Below are positions 55,255-64,000 of a stretch of 64,000 nt of DNA, in pieces (within the stretch, counting starts at the first letter, position 1; each line of letters begins with the position of its first letter). The notes under the pieces were generated by a model that did no database searches, had not been told where the DNA came from, and saw only the letters and a list, made by a program, of their open reading frames with translations. The position numbers and the translations under genes were made by a program. This DNA comes from Aradus depressus. Taxonomy: Eukaryota > Arthropoda > Insecta > Hemiptera > Aradidae. The DNA lies in the NCBI GenBank assembly GCA_963662175.1, contig OY759215.1:31560066-31624065 (forward strand), written 5' to 3'.

Positions 55255-57377
55255 CTGTAAATATGAAACTTCACAAGGCCTTCAAAAAGGCAAAGACTGT
55301 AATTAAAGTATAATTTAATATTATTGAAGAAAATTACCAATACGAAGTCATTTACAACGATATTAAAGTCAGATGTACGATAAGATAGTGGAGTATGGAT
55401 TATAATTGGAAATTATGAACTCGGCTTATAGAAAAAGTAATTTTGTCGGAGTTAGTCACGATAAAAAAAGCAATATTTACTAAGATGTGACGCAATACGG
55501 GGATAATTAAAATATTCGGATTCCCTCAATAACTTGTTTAGCCATACAGACCCCCCCTCAACATATAATTCACGAGAAATTGTTCTGCTGCAAAGACGTT
55601 ATATACATCCTGGGCATCGTTGAATCGCTATTCGTAACATTTTTAGGAAATTAGCAACAATGTAAGATTTTGAGCAATTTTGAAATTTTCCCTTTTATTA
55701 TAGTTATGCAGGGTGAGTCGCCACTCATGTCGAAAAATTCTCCAGCTGAATCTACAGTTAAAACTAAACAAAAACGTTCCTTTAGACCATGGTCAGATTT
55801 CAAACCATTTGGGAGATAATTCGATTTTTGTGAGTTTTCAATATCTTTTGTTAATAAATCCGGATGTGTCATTACTAGTGCAAATTAAAATATCAATTCA
55901 GATCATAAAGTTGCCATCTATCGAAAGAAAAGTTAACATTTTTGAGTTGTGAAAACAAAAAATGTTAAGATTTTAGAATTTTGTGTACACATTTTCCACA
56001 CTTCTTATCCCTGCTCTACTGTATGCAACAAACCAAAACATTTCCCAAAAAATGTCTTCATATCAAGCTACGAATTTATGCGCTTGTTTATAATTTTACA
56101 TGAAGTCGATAGCAGTAAGAGCCCCGCGTATCTTCAAAAAACGTGAGCCAATGTTAAAATTTGTAAACCGTGCTCGAACCTGTATGGCAGCCAGGAGGAG
56201 CACAGTCCGAAAACTGTCTCATAGAAGTAGCGAGCTTCTCTAATCAAGAACGCGTGATCGAAAACTGATAATGATAATTCCTGATTTTTAAGCAATTATT
56301 CTGGTGAAAAGTTGAGATTTTTTGATAACTTTCAAAATTGTAATTATCTCTCAAACACATTGAGCATATGATATATGTTATACAATTTAGGCGGTAAATT
56401 TGACTTTGACCAAAATTCATATCAGGTACTTTGTTTTGAGCTTCTGATGCTTCTAAATTTCTTCATTTTATGTCAAATATAAATTAAGGAATGTGATCCG
56501 AATTTCGCTAATATTTCTGGGTGGTTGGGATTATGTTTTTGGTCAAATATGATATTTATTGTTTTTTATTTTAAAAAAATAATAATATTTTGCAAAATTT
56601 ATAAGTAAAAAGAACGATACGGTGGGCGTAGAGATGGCGATCCCAGCCCTGAAGGTATACGAGTATGAGTTGAATAAGGTATCAAGTCACGTATCGTACG
56701 TGCAAATCCCCTTTCAACCTCATTCGATTAGCAATTCACATTAACCTTTGAAATGTTAACATGTAGAGCTGCAGAAATCATTCCATACAATTGAACTGTG
56801 TAAACCAGCTTTGCACAGATCGGATGACAACTGTACTAATATACATACATAGGAGCCATAACTTAGGTGCCAGAGGCTTAACTAGCGCATGCAGAACAAC
56901 CAACTACAATGCTTCAATGAAAAAAAAACATTTATTGAGCGTACAAAACATGCAGTCAACTAATAATAAATCTTAAATAAAAGGTCCATTTATTAAATAA
57001 ATAAGTACAATAACTAAACTTTAATATGGCAATGGTAACAAATGGTAAATATGTTCCCCCAATAAATTTCAAGAAATAAAGAAGGAAATATTAAAATTTA
57101 GAAACAAGTTAAAATCACAGGAATTATAGATTAAATACACAAACTAATATTTTATATAGGAATACAAAAATTGGTAACTAATTTTCTTATTATTATTTTT
57201 TTCTTCCTTGATTTATCCATTTAATTATAAATATCTTAAAGAATAAATTATGATTATAATATAAAGAGGATTACAAATATATACAATTGAAATTTTTATT
57301 TAGATTTTAAAAATTTGATTTGAAAATATGAAAATTATCATTTGTTGATTTTAAAAATATATAAATAAAAGTGATAA
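55255..57377. other. non-coding DNA between two minus-strand genes
   Basis: AT-rich. At 55530-55630 the minus strand reads RFNDAQDVYNVFAAEQFLVN after a TAG acceptor-like site; this may be an exon of the His-rich gene, but it is weak. Nothing else is recognised. Confidence 0.35.
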
Positions 57378-57383
57378 TTTATT
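57378..57383 (-). terminator. poly(A) signal of the peroxidase gene
   Basis: AATAAA on the minus strand about 160 bp after the stop codon at 57542. Confidence 0.5.
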
Positions 57384-57541
57384 CTCTGATTTTTATCTAA
57401 GAAAATGAAAAAAATAAATTTGTAAAGCTTCAAAATATAACCTTCAGACTATTTACAATATTTTAAAGAATGGTAACAGTAAGTAAATATGGCATTTCAA
57501 ATGTTGGCAATATGCAATATTTACAATTCATTTTGCGCAGT

Positions 57542-57653
57542 CTACTTCTTTTTGCCGTAAAGGAACGGTTGACTTACTTCATTGCTGAATTCTGCCCATT
57601 TTGTTATGTCTATACTTGGAAGGATTCCACTTTTGCATGGTACACGAGGATTG
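57542..57653 (-). CDS. haem peroxidase, terminal exon
   Basis: Acceptor GTTAATTTCAG. It encodes NPRVPCKSGILPSIDITKW, AEFSNEVSQPF, LYGKKK and TAG. NPRVPC is the conserved last cysteine motif of animal peroxidases. Inside the exon, AATGAA|GTAAGT is a perfect unused donor, so an isoform that skips the stop could exist. Confidence 0.88.
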
Positions 57654-57920
57654 CTGAAATTAACAACACAATAATTAAATAAAAGCGACGAAATATTGTT
57701 GAAGTTATAAGGTTTAGAGCCAGGATTCCGATTTTGATATTTATAAAAGTAGAGACGTGATCAGGTTTCAGTATAGGTAATTTTTTACCTAGAATGGGAT
57801 ATCGAAAAATAAAAAATTAAATAATAATTATTTCGGGAGCTTTAGTAATATTTTCGGACTTTGACCAGCCAACTCTGGACAGTTCTAGAACTGGCTATCA
57901 CTCATTAGCCACAAGGTAGA

Positions 57921-58250
57921 GAGTGCCGGTAGCTCGTATGCGTGCTTGCTTATTGAGTTCAAGATCGCGGGTTCAAGGACCGGCCGTGGCCCTTAAGTTA
58001 TTTTGTCTGGGAGGTAAAAAAAACTAAAGCACGTCGTCCTTCGGATGGGACGTTAAGCGATGGTCCCGAGCCTGTACGATGTCAGGTACTTGTTAAATAT
58101 GCCTACCCTAGGTGAATAAAAATTTAGGGTAAGCATAATTTAAGAATCATAGAAGAGTCGGGTTTATGTCCACCAATGAAGAAAGAGCGATCTGGTTGTA
58201 GACGATATGACCTCATAGTTAAAGCCCGGGCATGAGTCATAATAACTAAC
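57921..58250 (+). mobile_element. SINE-1 copy
   Basis: Head GAGTGCCGGTAGCTCGTATG (small deletion in box A), full body, tail ATAATAACTAAC. Lies in the last peroxidase intron, antisense to the gene. Confidence 0.93.
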
Positions 58251-58494
58251 TCAAAGTAACTATAAAGTTTACATTTCCAGTTCCACAGACAACCCGGAGA
58301 ATTTTCATCCAATTCTGTGAGGTTATGTACATAACTGCTCGATCTGTCATTGATTGAATCAAACATTTATTTTTCATCGTTTTAAATATAGTATTATTAA
58401 ATCTTTTTGAATTCTATCTATTCCTATCACTACGATTTTGTCATATTAATGAGATCTATCTTGACTAAATATTATTTAATATTAAAATACTTAC

Positions 58495-58603
58495 ATTTCG
58501 TAGTCTGGAAGAACCATGGGATATATTTGTATCGAATCTATCAGATCAGTATTATCGCAAATAATGCGAGATAATTTCGTTTTTCGGACCTCTTGCAACT
58601 GTT
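58495..58603 (-). CDS. haem peroxidase exon
   Basis: Acceptor TTCTTATAG, donor GTAAGT. It encodes QLQEVRKTKLSRIICDN, then TDLIDSIQIYPMVLPDYE. This is the standard helix-plus-ICDNxDxIDxIQ block near the C-terminus of the catalytic domain. Confidence 0.92.
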
Positions 58604-58952
58604 CTATAAGAACAAAAAAACAAAAAATCGGTATAATAAAACAATACTATAACATCAGTAATAAAACTAAAAACGATGATCGGCTTAATTTAATTATAAA
58701 TATAAATCTACACACATATAACAATTTCAAATAATTTGAATATGTACAAATTACATTCTATGAATTAAAAAAATTGATAAAGCTAAAGAATGGTCGTGGA
58801 TTTACTGAAAAAAATTGATAAAATACTACCAACTTTTTTTAACCCGTGCGCAGCTTATATTTCAACTCTTCAGACAGATTGTGATATTACATATGGATAT
58901 AGATTTTCAGTCAGTACAGTATTTTTAATGCAGTTCAATTCATCGACATAAT

Positions 58953-59150
58953 ACATCTTAATGTTAAACGTTTCGGGAGACACTTCCTCAGTATCAGTCA
59001 CATAAAATGGACTAGAAAGTCACAAAATCATCAAAAATCATATTTTATATCAGAAATTTACAAGGTAATCTCTATCTGTGACTTTCTAGTCTATTTGATG
59101 ACACTAATACGGAGGACGTGAGGTGTCTCCTGAAAATTCTAACATTAATA
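58953..59150. repeat. inverted repeat with CTGAGGA modules, in intron
   Basis: TAATGTTAAACGTTTCGGGA, CACTTCCTCAGTATC and GTGAC...TAGAAAGTCAC at the left are mirrored by GTGACTTTCTAGTC, GAGGTGTCTCCTGAAAATTC and TAACATTA at the right. Arms are about 70 bp with ~70 bp between. Confidence 0.8.
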
Positions 59151-59679
59151 TAATTTAAATTTATGATTTGAAATAAATTGGATATAACTACATAAAAATT
59201 ACAATATTATATATGTAAGTGATACAATACACGAAACTTTAGATTCACTTTTTAACCTGACTGACCTTCATTTGAAAAAATCTCAAATAATTTCGGTAGC
59301 ACAATAGAATATTTTTGTAATAGCATTTATTAAAAAAAAGTTAGAAGTCCATTCAAAGCCCTATTGGAAAGTTCTGTGGAACTCTGACTTGCAATTTTTT
59401 TTTTAATTTTTATTTTCTGGAGGACGACTGTCTGAATGCGTTAAAAAAATAATAAATACTGCCGGTTATTCAATGAAATTCGGTTTGAATCATTCAAATA
59501 ACCCTCATGATATTCAATCCTTCATCAGATCATCGTACAGTTTCTCTTCTGCTTTCATTTGATACCCGAATATTAATTATATAATATAGTCATATTAACA
59601 TATAGTCTATCAAATCTACTTTTCGTTTCATTATTGATATCATTATTTTTTATTATTTATAAATGAATTTATTTTATTT

Positions 59680-59883
59680 CTGCATTACTCTAATATTTTT
59701 ATTATTTTTCTTTCTTTTTTATATTCTGCACATTGTGACCTGAGGAAGAGATGTAAGGACGTCCCAAAACATCAACGTGAAAAAGATACCTCTGGAAAGA
59801 ATTATAAAAAATATTTATCATAATGTAAAAACTTTTATACTCATTTATTTTTTTATTTAATTTATATTTATTTATTATTGTTA
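59680..59883 (+). mobile_element. LINE-C 3' end, plus strand
   Basis: CACATTGTGACCTGAGGAAG, AGATGTAAGGACGTCCC and AAAGATACCTCTGGAAAG match the 3' UTR of LINE-C in the opposite orientation. It ends in TTATTTATTATTGTT where the mariner begins. Confidence 0.7.
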
Positions 59884-60330
59884 CGAGGGTCGTTCAATAA
59901 GTCCTTAGAAAATCCAAGAGAATGGCATGCGGGTCACTGAAAATCGTTTGTTTTTCGAAGCATCATTACTCAGTAGATAGCTGTTAAATTTTTAGTTATA
60001 TCGATCATGTGGTTTTATTTTCATCGTCGATTGAAACAGAGGCCTATTTTTTATTTAAAGAAATGGAAAAAAGTGAGTTTCGATTGGTGATAAAACATTT
60101 ATATTTAAAAGGCTTAACGCCGAAAGAGATCAAAGCCGAGTTGGATAAAGTTCATGAAACATCTGCCTCCAGATGCCTATTTTGAGGACCATCCGAAATC
60201 TTACTTTTTGGACGGGTTAAAAAAGTTGGAAAAACGCTTAGAAAAGTGTATAGAGCTAAAAGGAGATTATGTTGAAAAATAAAAAAAAATCTACCCAAAA
60301 TACTTTTTTTGTGTTTCCCACTCTAAGTTA
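59884..60330 (+). mobile_element. mariner element, internally deleted
   Basis: Preceded by TA, the left end CGAGGGTCGTTCAATAAGTC is a typical mariner inverted end. After the transposase remnant come AAAATACTTTTTTTGTGTTT and unrelated sequence; the right inverted end was not found, so the copy is 3'-truncated. Confidence 0.88.
60063..60282 (+). pseudogene. mariner transposase, large internal deletion
   Basis: The N-terminus is present (MEKSEFRLVIKHLYLKGL, TPKEIKAELDKVHETS, the first helix-turn-helix), then the sequence jumps in another frame to the C-terminus (PPDAYFEDHPKSYFLDGL, KKLEKRLEKCIELKGDYVEK). A full-length mariner transposase is about 345 residues, so most of it, including all three catalytic Asp residues, is gone. 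Confidence 0.9.
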
Positions 60331-60653
60331 AGAACTGTTTATGTATCTAATATATAAGTTAACTTAGAGTACACTTTTTATGAACTATCCTGATCACCAT
60401 GTTATGATTAAAAGGAAATAAATACTTTTCTTATTATCATTATATGGAGGAATAATAAAGCAACATGTAATTAAATATCAACTGTTCGTCAACTTCGAAT
60501 ATTTTTTGACAAGTGTTAAGTTAAAATGTTATTAAAATTATTCTTATACAGATTGTAATCAATATTGGCAATTAAGAGGATTGGTTTATTTAAGTTTGTC
60601 GACGTGTCCTATACTTGAAATGATTAAATAAAAGATGAAATATATATAGTTAC

Positions 60654-60823
60654 CAGGAGTGAATGAAGAAGGTTGATGAGGCAGTTCGTACCAGAAGCGG
60701 TCTCCCCTCCTGGCGTAGCTCATCTGGGTGGCTATGACACAAGCGAAAGTGGCCCCGATCATGCTGCCAGGCAGTGGCTTCTCTGACACTCCCCCCGACC
60801 ACAGGTCCACGTCCATTATGTGT
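60654..60823 (-). CDS. haem peroxidase exon, conserved core
   Basis: Five exons between 63822 and 57542 give one continuous frame of 197 codons, the C-terminal third of an animal haem peroxidase (a secreted or membrane enzyme that uses H2O2 to oxidise substrates, for example in chorion or cuticle cross-linking). This exon encodes HIMDVDLWSGGVSEKPLPG, then MIGATFACVIATQMSYARRG and DRFWYELPHQPSSFTP. DVDLxxGG, the GxTFACxIAxQ helix and RxGDRFWYE are hallmark motifs. Splice sites are TTTTTGTATAG and CCTG|GTAACT, and every junction phase matches. The distal haem-ligand regions must lie beyond the right edge. Antisense SINEs and a mariner sit in its introns. It is closest in style to insect chorion-peroxidase-like proteins; the exact orthologue is not assigned. 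Confidence 0.95.
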
Positions 60824-61090
60824 CTATACAAAAATAACATAAAGTTAAGAAACAAACACTAGTGTAAACGATTTTTTCTCAATATAATGACAATTTTCAA
60901 CTGTGAAAACACAATAAGAACATATGAACACAAGAGCAGTATATTCAGAACAGTTAGGTCACTTCATGAAGCGGCTTATAAGAATGCAATATGTAAGTAT
61001 TGGGACACACAACAACCCCCCTTCCGGTTCAAAATTTAGAGTTGCCCCAAAGTCTATGTTTGAACTAGAATTATTTATATATAGTAGATA

Positions 61091-61436
61091 TGGGCGCCGG
61101 TAGCTCAGTGGTATGCGTGCTTGACTTTTGAGGTCAAGGTCGTGGGTTCGAAACTCGACCGAGGCCCTTAGTTTATTTTATCTGGGAGGTAAAATAAACT
61201 TAAGCACTCCTTCGGATGGGACGTTAAGCGATGGTCCCGAGCCTGTACGATGTCAGGTACTCGTTAAAGACCCCTACCCTAGATGAATAAACATTCAGGG
61301 TAGGCAAAATTTAGGACTCCCACAGTAGAGTCGGGCTCATGTCCACCAGAGTGACGAAAGAGCGCTCTGGTAGTAGGCGATATGACCTCGTAGTTAAAGC
61401 CCGGGCATGAGTCATAAAACCTAACCAAACCTAACC
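61091..61436 (+). mobile_element. SINE-1 copy, youngest and full length
   Basis: Flanked by a perfect 11-bp duplication TATAGTAGATA (61080-61090 and 61437-61447). Box A TAGCTCAGTGG is at about 61100-61110 and box B GGTTCGAAAC at 61145-61154. The tail after GCATGAGTCAT is AAAACCTAACCAAACCTAAC plus C, i.e. CCTAA-type repeats. Confidence 0.97.
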
Positions 61437-61513
61437 TATAGTAGATACTAGAGAGAAATTTCATTAAAATCTCTTCAACCGTTACAGAAGTAGCATTAAT
61501 TTTTATGATTCGT

Positions 61514-61776
61514 GATGCTCAAGGTCGCGGGTTCAAAACCCGGCCGAAACCCTACGATTTTCTATCTGGGATGTGAAAAATCTTGACCACATAGTCCTTC
61601 GGATACAACGTTAAGCGATGGTCCCGAACCTGAATGATGTCAAGTACTCGTTAAAGACCCCTACCTACCGTAGATGCATAAAAATTACAGAGTAAGCAAC
61701 ATTTAGGACTCCCATAGTAGAATCGGGCTCCAGTACACCGGAGCGACGGAAGAGCACACTGGTAGTAGGTGATATG
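61514..61776 (+). mobile_element. SINE-1 copy, head truncated, diverged
   Basis: Starts inside the head (GCTCAAGGTCGCGGGTTC). The body is recognisable throughout (CAACGTTAAGCGATGGTCCC, GTAGAATCGGGCTCC) but more diverged than its neighbours. It ends directly against the reversed copy that follows. Confidence 0.88.
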
Positions 61777-62106
61777 TTATGACTCATGCCTGGGATTTAA
61801 CTGCATGGTCATATCGTCTACTACCAGAGCGCTCTTTCGTCACTCTGGTGGACATGAGCCCGACTCTACTATGGGAGTCCTAAATTTTGCTTACCCTAAA
61901 TTTTTATACTCCTAGGGTGGGGGTCCTTAACGAGTACCTGATATCATACAGGCTTGGGACAATCGCTTAATGTTCCATCCGAAGGACGTTGTGCTCAAGT
62001 TTATTTTACCTCCCAAATTACATAAACTAAAGGCCTCGGCCGGGTTTCGAACCAGCGACCTTGAGATCAGTAAGCAAGCACACGTACCACTGTGTTACCG
62101 TCGCCC
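61777..62106 (-). mobile_element. SINE-1 copy, tail-to-tail with its neighbour
   Basis: From TATGACTCATGCCTGGGATT to the head at the right (GTGTTACCGTCGCCCC). Box B GGTTTCGAACC is slightly altered. With 61514-61776 it forms an imperfect inverted repeat of roughly 260 bp per arm. Confidence 0.93.
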
Positions 62107-62832
62107 CTTTATTTATGTATATATGAAGCAGTGTTGTCGCTGCTACAGTGATGTAAGGACAAACAAACGCCATTTCAACTTAATTAATATAGATAGATTA
62201 AGCTGGAACTGGTAAAATTTACGCCCCTAGATGGCAGACATACGTTTTTAACAACTCAATTGTTCTAATAAATTAAGCATATGAAAATGTTCAAAACAAG
62301 TCAAAAATTCATGCACCAGTTCTTAAAAAATTACGCATCTCTTAAGACGTGTCAAGGTTTTTTGATTTTTTTTTTCCAAATGACCTACTATTGAATGAAA
62401 GTTTGAGATGTATATTTTTGCCAATTCATATTGACATACACAAAATGTCATGACAATTAGCCTAAAAATACTATTATTTAACTGAAGTGTTGTACTTGAA
62501 CCATCAACAAGCAATTTTGCTTTCACAAAATGCACTTCGTGTCTATAACCTTTGAAAACCCCTTGTCATAACGTAAATTGAGTGTTAAAAAATATATATC
62601 ACAAGATCAGATCAGATCTTGGGAAACCAAAAGGAATTTTTCTTGGTGATGGCTTGACTGAAGGGTAGATCACTTAAAGATTGAAAACATTTACCTTGGT
62701 TTAAATATCAACCACTTAGTCCTGGATAGTCAAACTTGCTTCGACAGAGACTATCATTAAGCACCGAACTTTGTAAACAGAGGTCTTTTGGTACTAGCAG
62801 AATAACAATGTAATGAATATATATAAACGTAC
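62107..62832. other. peroxidase intron, no recognised element
   Basis: AT-rich. Nothing identified. Confidence 0.5.
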
Positions 62833-62925
62833 TGAAATATTTGCATGTATCTGTTGACAGTTGTGTTTGGCATTGATCCAAACAAATCTTCAAATTGTTC
62901 ACTCCAAGGAAGTCCACAGAATTTC
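62833..62925 (-). CDS. haem peroxidase exon
   Basis: Acceptor AATTTTCAG, donor CA|GTACGT. It encodes KFCGLPWSEQFEDLFGSMP, then NTTVNRYMQIF. FCGLP is the conserved motif after the QRGR segment. Its split codons join both neighbouring exons exactly. Confidence 0.93.
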
Positions 62926-63405
62926 CTGAAAATTAATAAATATTTACAATTTATAACTTATTGTTGTTGATGTGTTAACATCAAATTAATATACATAAGT
63001 AGTAACTTACTACTAAAACTAAAGTAATAAACTATTTTTATCTTTACACATCATTAATAGTAAACCGTTTAAAAAACAGGTTTAAGTTGAGTCGAACTTT
63101 TGGGTATGTATTTTTATTATGTGCACTGATGAAATGCTTGTATCATCCATAAGTTGTTTGTAGCGCTGAAACCGGGTATTTGTAACAATTGTTTTGTGGA
63201 ATAAACATTATTTCAAAAAAATAAATTTGTTTTATTTATTTAAGAACTAATCAACAAAAGGTATTTAAACACTGACGAAAAATCATGTATATCAGGGGCT
63301 TACCTGTCAACATTCTTTTCCCAATTCTCAAACAATATTTTTTAATATGAAAATCTTAATAATAATATTGTATATTGTTTTCATTATATTAAAAATATAT
63401 ATTTT

Positions 63406-63545
63406 TACTTCCCAAGCTAAACGGAGTAATCAGTCAAAAATTCGATGTGGATTTTTCAACAGAATATCAATGTGTCTGTGAACACGATAACTTCCGATAG
63501 TACGAATGTATCGACACGAATACAGCTCAAGTATATGGAAATGTA
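63406..63545 (-). mobile_element. family-T fragment, reversed 3' end
   Basis: TTTACTTCCCAAGCTAAACG at the left, TCAGTCAAAAATTCGATGTG, then GTGAACACGATAACTTCCG, matching the end block of family T in reverse. Confidence 0.65.
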
Positions 63546-63712
63546 TTATAGAAAAAAATAATAATAAAATATGTCTTCATATATCCCTCGTTTGGCTTAA
63601 CCATATTTAAAATAGAAGATAAAAGTGAAAAATAAAAATGCAGTACTTTATATGATTTTTGAAAAGTTTGGAAAGGGCTGCCTATGACATATTTCTACTT
63701 ATTAAATATTAC

Positions 63713-63822
63713 CTGTACTGCATGAAACCGGGTATTCCGAATTCTCTGCCTCGCTGCATATTAAAAGCCACCAAATCCAAACCTGCGTGGTGTCCTGGCT
63801 TCTTGAACAAGTGGTTAGTTAC
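63713..63822 (-). CDS. haem peroxidase exon with the QRGRxxG signature
   Basis: Acceptor GTACTCAG, donor CAG|GTAATA. It encodes VTNHLFKKPGHHAGLDLVAF, then NMQRGREFGIPGFMQY. LDLVxxNxQRGRxxGxPxxxxYR is the most conserved peroxidase segment. This is the most 5' exon in the window. Confidence 0.95.
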
Positions 63823-64000
63823 CTGAGTACAAAAAAATTATCTAAACTAGTAACACAGTCTCACTACTCTCTACATTGAAAAATGAATAATTCAAATGAC
63901 ATTTTAATAATACGTTTAAAGTAAAAAATAGTTGACACACGATTAGAAAATTATTTTATTTGTGCAAAACGTTCATCGGAATTTTCATGTTGGCAATTTG
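63823..64000. other. start of the next peroxidase intron
   Basis: No exon is visible before the window edge. Confidence 0.5.

Noticed and set aside
57470..57682. 70-codon plus-strand frame
   Set aside because: It is the antisense of the terminal peroxidase exon.
61092..61165. tRNA gene in the SINE-1 heads
   Set aside because: Boxes A and B are present, but the acceptor arms do not pair properly and the sequence runs on into the SINE body. The same head occurs at many other sites.

Overview
The window is nuclear DNA of an insect. It is strongly AT-rich and intron-rich, with GT-AG exons, an eclosion-hormone-type neuropeptide gene, an insect-type haem peroxidase and many eukaryotic transposable elements. 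Hemiptera would fit, but nothing seen here fixes the order. Most of the window is repeats and intron; coding exons make up a few per cent.

Host genes supported by the sequence: (1) a plus-strand gene of unknown function, exons 13864-13932, 17046-17460 and 21292-21463 (stop), with matching splice phases; (2) a minus-strand single-exon secreted lipid-binding-like protein of the JHBP/group-7 allergen type, 26055-26693; (3) a minus-strand eclosion hormone gene in two coding exons, 31489-31559 and 29797-29956, keeping the six-cysteine spacing exactly; (4) a minus-strand gene ending in a large charged, His-rich last exon, 53367-54761, preceded by a 35-nt exon, 55220-55254; (5) the 3' half of a minus-strand haem peroxidase, exons 63713-63822, 62833-62925, 60654-60823, 58495-58603 and 57542-57653, in one continuous frame of 197 codons. 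Weak coding-like segments lie at 1-157, 50129-50791 (+), 51522-51658 (-) and 55530-55630 (-).

Mobile DNA by region. At 3-9.7 kb a nearly intact Ty3/gypsy LTR retrotransposon (3661-9636, minus strand) has two 247-bp LTRs differing at about two positions, 4-bp target duplications, a tRNA-Lys primer site and an intact pol frame, but a frame break in gag. It sits inside one arm of an older inverted-repeat element. At 10-24 kb the introns of gene 1 and its flanks carry SINEs, LINE fragments, a 1-kb foldback, a TA-flanked pogo-like MITE, a PIF/Harbinger derivative and a decayed gypsy fragment. At 24-42 kb there are copies of a repeat with GTACTTCCCCAG-type inverted ends, a Helitron-like 3' end, minisatellites and two large palindromes. 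At 42-50 kb are a LINE with RNase H, a second LINE family with nested SINEs, and more SINEs. At 57-64 kb the peroxidase introns hold a deleted mariner, a LINE tail and a cluster of three SINEs.

The most notable unlisted structures are a tRNA-headed SINE family of about 13 copies whose young members end in CCTAA-type tails, a second young SINE nested into the LINE, an element family with a variable number of ~125-bp internal modules, and a recurrent CTGAnGA-stem-CGAAAC module resembling part of a hammerhead ribozyme core. All family assignments come from reading motifs; no database search was possible.
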